Of a stretch of 42,500 nt of DNA, positions 38,850 through 42,500 are shown piece by piece. Both the position numbers and the translations under genes were made by a program. Position 1 is the first letter of the stretch. Each line of letters opens with the position of its first letter. Source of the DNA: Cristatella mucedo (taxonomy: Eukaryota > Bryozoa > Phylactolaemata > Cristatellidae); contig WPIO01000061.1 in the NCBI GenBank assembly GCA_009760855.2, positions 650,001-692,500 of the forward strand, given 5' to 3'. Under the pieces are notes generated by a model. That model had not been told where the DNA came from. It saw only the letters and a program-made list of their open reading frames with translations, and did no database searches.

Positions 38850-40500
38850 ATACGCTAAATAAACACGTTGTAATCTTTGTTATCTGCTATCTTTTTTAGC
38901 TTGCGGTTTAGGATTATCGGTGTAGTGTTTACGGATTGTAGGTTTTGGTGTATTGTAACGCCGAAGGCTAGGCGGAGTAGGCTTAACATGCCGCTTACCT
39001 AGCGGCATAACCAAGTGTCCAACGCCATTCGGTCCGCGTCCATGCGCAATAAGCAGGCCGCCACGAAACGAGCGTTTCTGACGCTGACCTACGTATCGTT
39101 ACTAAAGGGGGTCGAGAGTCCGCGACGTGAATCGGAAAGCGAGACACACAAATTGGGGATTGTACTGAGCTTTGTTCGCAATCGTACAAAGTCGCTTCAC
39201 GTCTTAGCTCAGTTTTATCTCCACACTCCTCACACGCTCTCAACAGCACACGCACTCTTGAATACGTCCCCGCACTTAAGCTATTTACGTCTAAAGTGGG
39301 GAACGACCTGAATGGGACGAGGATCCCGAACCGGAGCCTAGAACCTGACTGGAGAACTAGGGCTCCGATCCCACCTTAACGGCAGGAATACTCACACTAC
39401 CTCAAGCACTCTTTCGGAGGAAACACGTCTCCACACTTAGGCTCCCTGCATCTCTAGGGGGAACAGCCCAAATAGACAAAGGAGCCCGAACCTACGGAAT
39501 ATGTCAAACCACACCAACTACGTCTAGCTCGCACCGGCAAATCCCTATGCCGAAACCGCGTTCGAGCGCGCACACACACAACACAAAAGAAACGCAAAAT
39601 GCTAGCTCGACCGAGATGCGACCGTATTCGGTGGAGTCCACCGAATCCTCCTAGAGTTGTCTCGTCCTGTCCCATCAATCGCCTGCGAACAGCCCGCCCT
39701 CCTCCCTCGCTTTCAGAGAAACGAGTCCAACGGCGTCGAAGCAAAGCCGGAGAGAGAAGCTGAACAAAAGAGTGAGCGTCGCTCGACTCTTTAATACCTA
39801 GCTGAGACAATGGGGCAAGAGCTTAGTGGGATTGGGCCCCACACCGTGGGTGGTCCATTACGGTAAGGAATTAATACCGTCACTAGGCCACTGGAAGGGC
39901 ACCTCTGTCTAGCTTGAATCACGAATGGGTTCCAGACGATTCTTTTGGACAGAGTGGTGGCGGAGGTCGACAGGCCAGCCAACATCAATCAGCAGCTCCC
40001 GCAGGTATCGGACCAATTCTAAAGGCCAAATCACCACCACTGGTTTCAGAGCTTCCTGGCTCGCTCTTAAGCTCTTGCTCTCTAACCGCACTGGCGCTCC
40101 TCTCTGGCTCACTGCTCCAGGACAAAGGAGTTATTACCCGCCGCCGAACAGCTCCTGTTCTCGCTAAAGTTAAGCCAAGGCCAGCAAGGCACTACAGAAT
40201 GGTTTACGGTTTAGTGGTTAGATTTCAAATGTTGCGTGTATGTGGGAAGGGTTATGGGAGGGTTGTCACTTAGAGCTTAGGTTTGATGGTCTAAGGTTTA
40301 GTGCTAACGTTTTTGAGAGAAACTCTATAAACACAAAAGATATCTCAAAGTGTGTTCATCTAACGTAAATATAAGCAGACGCTGGCGACCATGTTGAACA
40401 GCCTGCAACGGCCACTCTGCCCTAGCAGAAAGTGACCTAGCTCTATGCATAAACGACGCCGTATCGGCTGCTCAAAACAAATGGCGCCATCTTGACTACA
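38850..40500. other. GC-rich intergenic stretch, nothing recognised
   Basis: Several open frames of 65-119 codons on both strands (for example 39454-39810 minus and 39914-40273 plus) with arginine- and serine-rich composition and no known motif. Could hold an old element or non-coding transcript; not supported. Confidence 0.35.
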
Positions 40501-40559
40501 TTGCCGCTGAAGGTTCTGGCTCAAACGAAACTCTGAGCATCACGACTGCCACAAGGCGG

Positions 40560-40807
40560 CCATATTTGCTTCTAGTATTGTCTGCTACCATGCTGCGTTC
40601 CGTCGAATCGATAGTGTCGGAAAACAAAGTCATCGCATGCATGCTTCACCGATTGTTCTGACGATCGATAATGTTGGCGCTTGATATTCCACAGCCTTCG
40701 ACAGGTCTGACTCAGCGGTCGGCGTCGGTCGGTCGGTCAGTGGACGTGTCCGAACGTACGAAAGCCGAAGCGCGATAGCCGCGCCTAGAGGACGCGCTCG
40801 CAGCACC
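40560..40807 (+). promoter_or_regulatory. Probable promoter / 5' leader of the RING gene
   Basis: CpG-rich sequence directly before the start codon, with a short CGGT/GGTC tandem tract (about 40724-40740). No TATA box is obvious. Called by position and composition only. Confidence 0.4.
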
Positions 40808-41001
40808 ATGGCGGAAAACCAGCTACCAGTAGCCGGTGGTGGCGGCGGCGGCGGTGGCGAGGAAAGCAGATATGCTGACGAGCTAGAGCAGATTTTGCGT
40901 TGTGCCGTCTGCCTCGACCGGATGAGGGATCCGCGAATACTGCCGTGCCAGCACACTTTCTGCGCGTCGCCTTGCCTCGAGGGCTTAATCGACGGCTCCA
41001 G
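40808..41001 (+). CDS. RING-finger E3 ligase of TRIM-NHL type, first coding exon (partial gene)
   Basis: ATG at 40808 sits in a near-ideal start context (gcaccATGG). The exon runs 64 codons plus two bases to a strong donor (CAG|gtgagt). After a glycine-rich stretch (residues 10-17) comes ELEQILRCAVCLDRMRDP then RILPCQHTFCASPCLEGLID. This gives zinc ligands C32, C35, C47, H49, C52 and C56; the last C-x-C pair should be in the next exon. The FC-x-x-PCLEGL spacing (three residues between C52 and C56) resembles the Thin/TRIM32/NHL-1 branch of TRIM-NHL ubiquitin ligases, which is established family knowledge. B-box and NHL parts are not in the window. The sequence just upstream is GC-rich and promoter-like. 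The RING call is firm; the subfamily is less so. Confidence 0.82.
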
Positions 41002-41710
41002 GTGAGTTCCGTCGGCGACGCTTCACGCTGGACAGCGTCAGCGGCGATCGATTCAGTACGAAGGTTGAGAAATCCTGTCGCGACGCGGAAACCCGAACGC
41101 CGGCCACACTCCGACGAGATGACGGCCGCCTTTTGGTATGCGCTCTATCGAGAGCGAGGCTGCGCCCGACAGCATGCTTCTTAGCTCCCCATCCGCAGAC
41201 AGCGGGCGCGAAAAGCAGGGCGCTCGCTTCACCAAAGAGGCGTCATAAAAGAATATGTCAACCGTCGTGCGGCTTCATTTACAAGCCCTCGACGGGCGTC
41301 GCCGTCTATTTTAAGGGCACGCGGTCTCTTACACGACACGAGTGTGCGAATCAAGTGCAACCGCAGGATACAACCGAATGCGACCGAAACCGATACTAAC
41401 AAATAGGTGCACGCTGAGGCGGAACCGAGTGTCCCTACGAGACTGTCGTTGACCTTGTTATGTGTGATGCTCTTCACGGCTGTCGTTGGTGCAAGTCCTA
41501 AAGTGAGAAATCCCGTATTGCCCACTACAAGCGGTGGTGGTAGCCGTTAAAGGTCCTTTGCTACATAAATGAGGCTGTTAAATCAGCTAACTTGTATTGT
41601 GCTTTGCTGCTGACGCTCGTAACGGATTCTGAAATACACTTTTCGGACATTACCCAACTCACGTCACTGCTACTAAATTATCACTCCTCCAAAATAAATC
41701 TGAGTACTTT
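41002..41710. other. First intron of the RING gene
   Basis: Starts with donor gtgagt. No second exon with the missing C-P-x-C pair was found up to the window end. Contains a SINE-body piece at 41525-41610. Confidence 0.5.
41525..41610 (+). repeat. SINE-body fragment
   Basis: caagcggtggtggtagccgt, aaggtcctttgctacataaa and gaggctgttaaatcagctaa; best preserved body copy in the window. Confidence 0.6.
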
Positions 41711-41714
41711 CTAA

Positions 41715-42500
41715 TATAAAAATAATAATATTATTATTAATACACTTGATAAAGCGCCCTTAGAGAACTTAATCTCTTTCTAGCCGCTTTACATTTGCTG
41801 CAAAGGGAAATGCAATTGAATGGTAAGTAAAATCATGCTTGAAAAAAAACACAATGAATAATATGGTTAGGGGTGACATGCACAGGGTCAGCATGCAAAT
41901 GTGGTTAGTGGCAGCATGCACAGTGTCAGCACGCATAAGCACATGAAGGACAAATCACAAGGACCCACTATATGCTGTCCTAAATAGGTGTGTTTTTAAG
42001 TTCCTTTTAAATGTGGTCAGGTCAGGGGATGTTTTGAAGCAGGTCGGAAGGGAGTTCCAGGCTTTGGGAGCATACGAACTAAATGCACGGTCTCCAAAGG
42101 ATTTAAGGTTTGTACGAGGTATTTGTAGACTGTTGGATTCCGAAAAGCGGGTGGTACGATGCTTGGCCTGTTGGGGCAGTATATCTGAGAGATAGGCTGG
42201 AGTTATAGAATGAAGGGACCTAAAAGTGAGCGACAAAACCTTGAAGTCAATCCGTTGCTTGACTGGTAGCCAGTGCAGGTCGGCGAGAAGTGGAGTAATT
42301 TGGCAACTGCGACGCTCACGAAAGACAAGCCTAGCTGCAGAGTTTTGCACCAGCTGCAATCGCCTGATTGCACATGCTGGTAGGCTAGTAAGCAGTGAGT
42401 TGCAGAAGTCGAGACGGAATGTCACGAATGCATGGACCAACTTGGACGTGGTATCCTAATCTAAACAAGCCCGAATGTTAGCAATGTTATGGAGCTGAAA
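41715..42500 (-). mobile_element. Family 1 LINE, 3' part, running off the window
   Basis: (AAT)n, hairpin 41751-41790, then a minus-strand frame (42440-41955) with [34 protein letters not shown] and LKTHLFRTAYSGSL. A stop (TAG at ggtatcctaatct antisense) separates it from sequence further 5'. Lies in the first intron of the RING gene. Confidence 0.88.

Overview
This is a gene-poor, transposon-rich piece of an invertebrate animal genome. The coding signal is short exons with canonical splice sites, spread over tens of kilobases. The rest is mostly decayed non-LTR retrotransposons, tRNA-derived SINE pieces and simple repeats. I cannot name the species. The retroelements are of the CR1/L2 type common in invertebrates, and the two host genes are animal-specific families.

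The main host gene lies on the minus strand from about 32.2 kb down to at least 4.6 kb. It is a ZAK / MAP3K20-type MAP kinase kinase kinase. I joined fourteen coding exons (49, 29, 33... residues) by hand; every splice phase matches and they give 453 continuous codons. The order is kinase domain, coiled coil (leucine zipper), SAM domain, then the start of the region after the SAM. A fifteenth exon at 3.8-3.9 kb is plausible. The true 3' end was not found and may lie outside the window. Several exons are tiny (29, 34, 45 and 52 bp), and intron 13 appears to be a GC-AG intron. The promoter side is a GC- and CpG-rich stretch at about 32.2-33.1 kb.

A second host gene begins on the plus strand at 40808. 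Its first exon encodes the front half of a RING finger of the TRIM-NHL type (TRIM32/Thin/NHL-1-like) and runs out of the window through its first intron.

The introns and flanks hold two LINE families. Family 1 is CR1/L2-like, with endonuclease, reverse transcriptase and a 3' hairpin followed by (ATT)n. It is present as about a dozen copies on both strands: decayed ones at 0.2-1.4, 5.4-6.6, 23, 26, 29-31.8 and 34-35 kb, and younger ones at 9.4-10.6, 15.3-16.6, 17.8-22.8 and 41.7-42.5 kb. Family 2 is a related LINE ending in repeated 'ATTACATTACAT'. Insertions are nested in both directions; the clearest is a minus-strand family 1 copy inserted in the endonuclease domain of a plus-strand family 1 copy with a 6-bp target duplication. 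SINE fragments have a tRNA-like head (A and B boxes), and one carries a tail resembling the family 1 3' end.

An L1/Tx1-like reverse transcriptase C-terminal fragment with an inverted second copy lies at 37.9-38.8 kb. Stretches at 1.45-3.75, 33.1-34.1, 35.2-36.0 and 38.85-40.5 kb hold nothing I can name.
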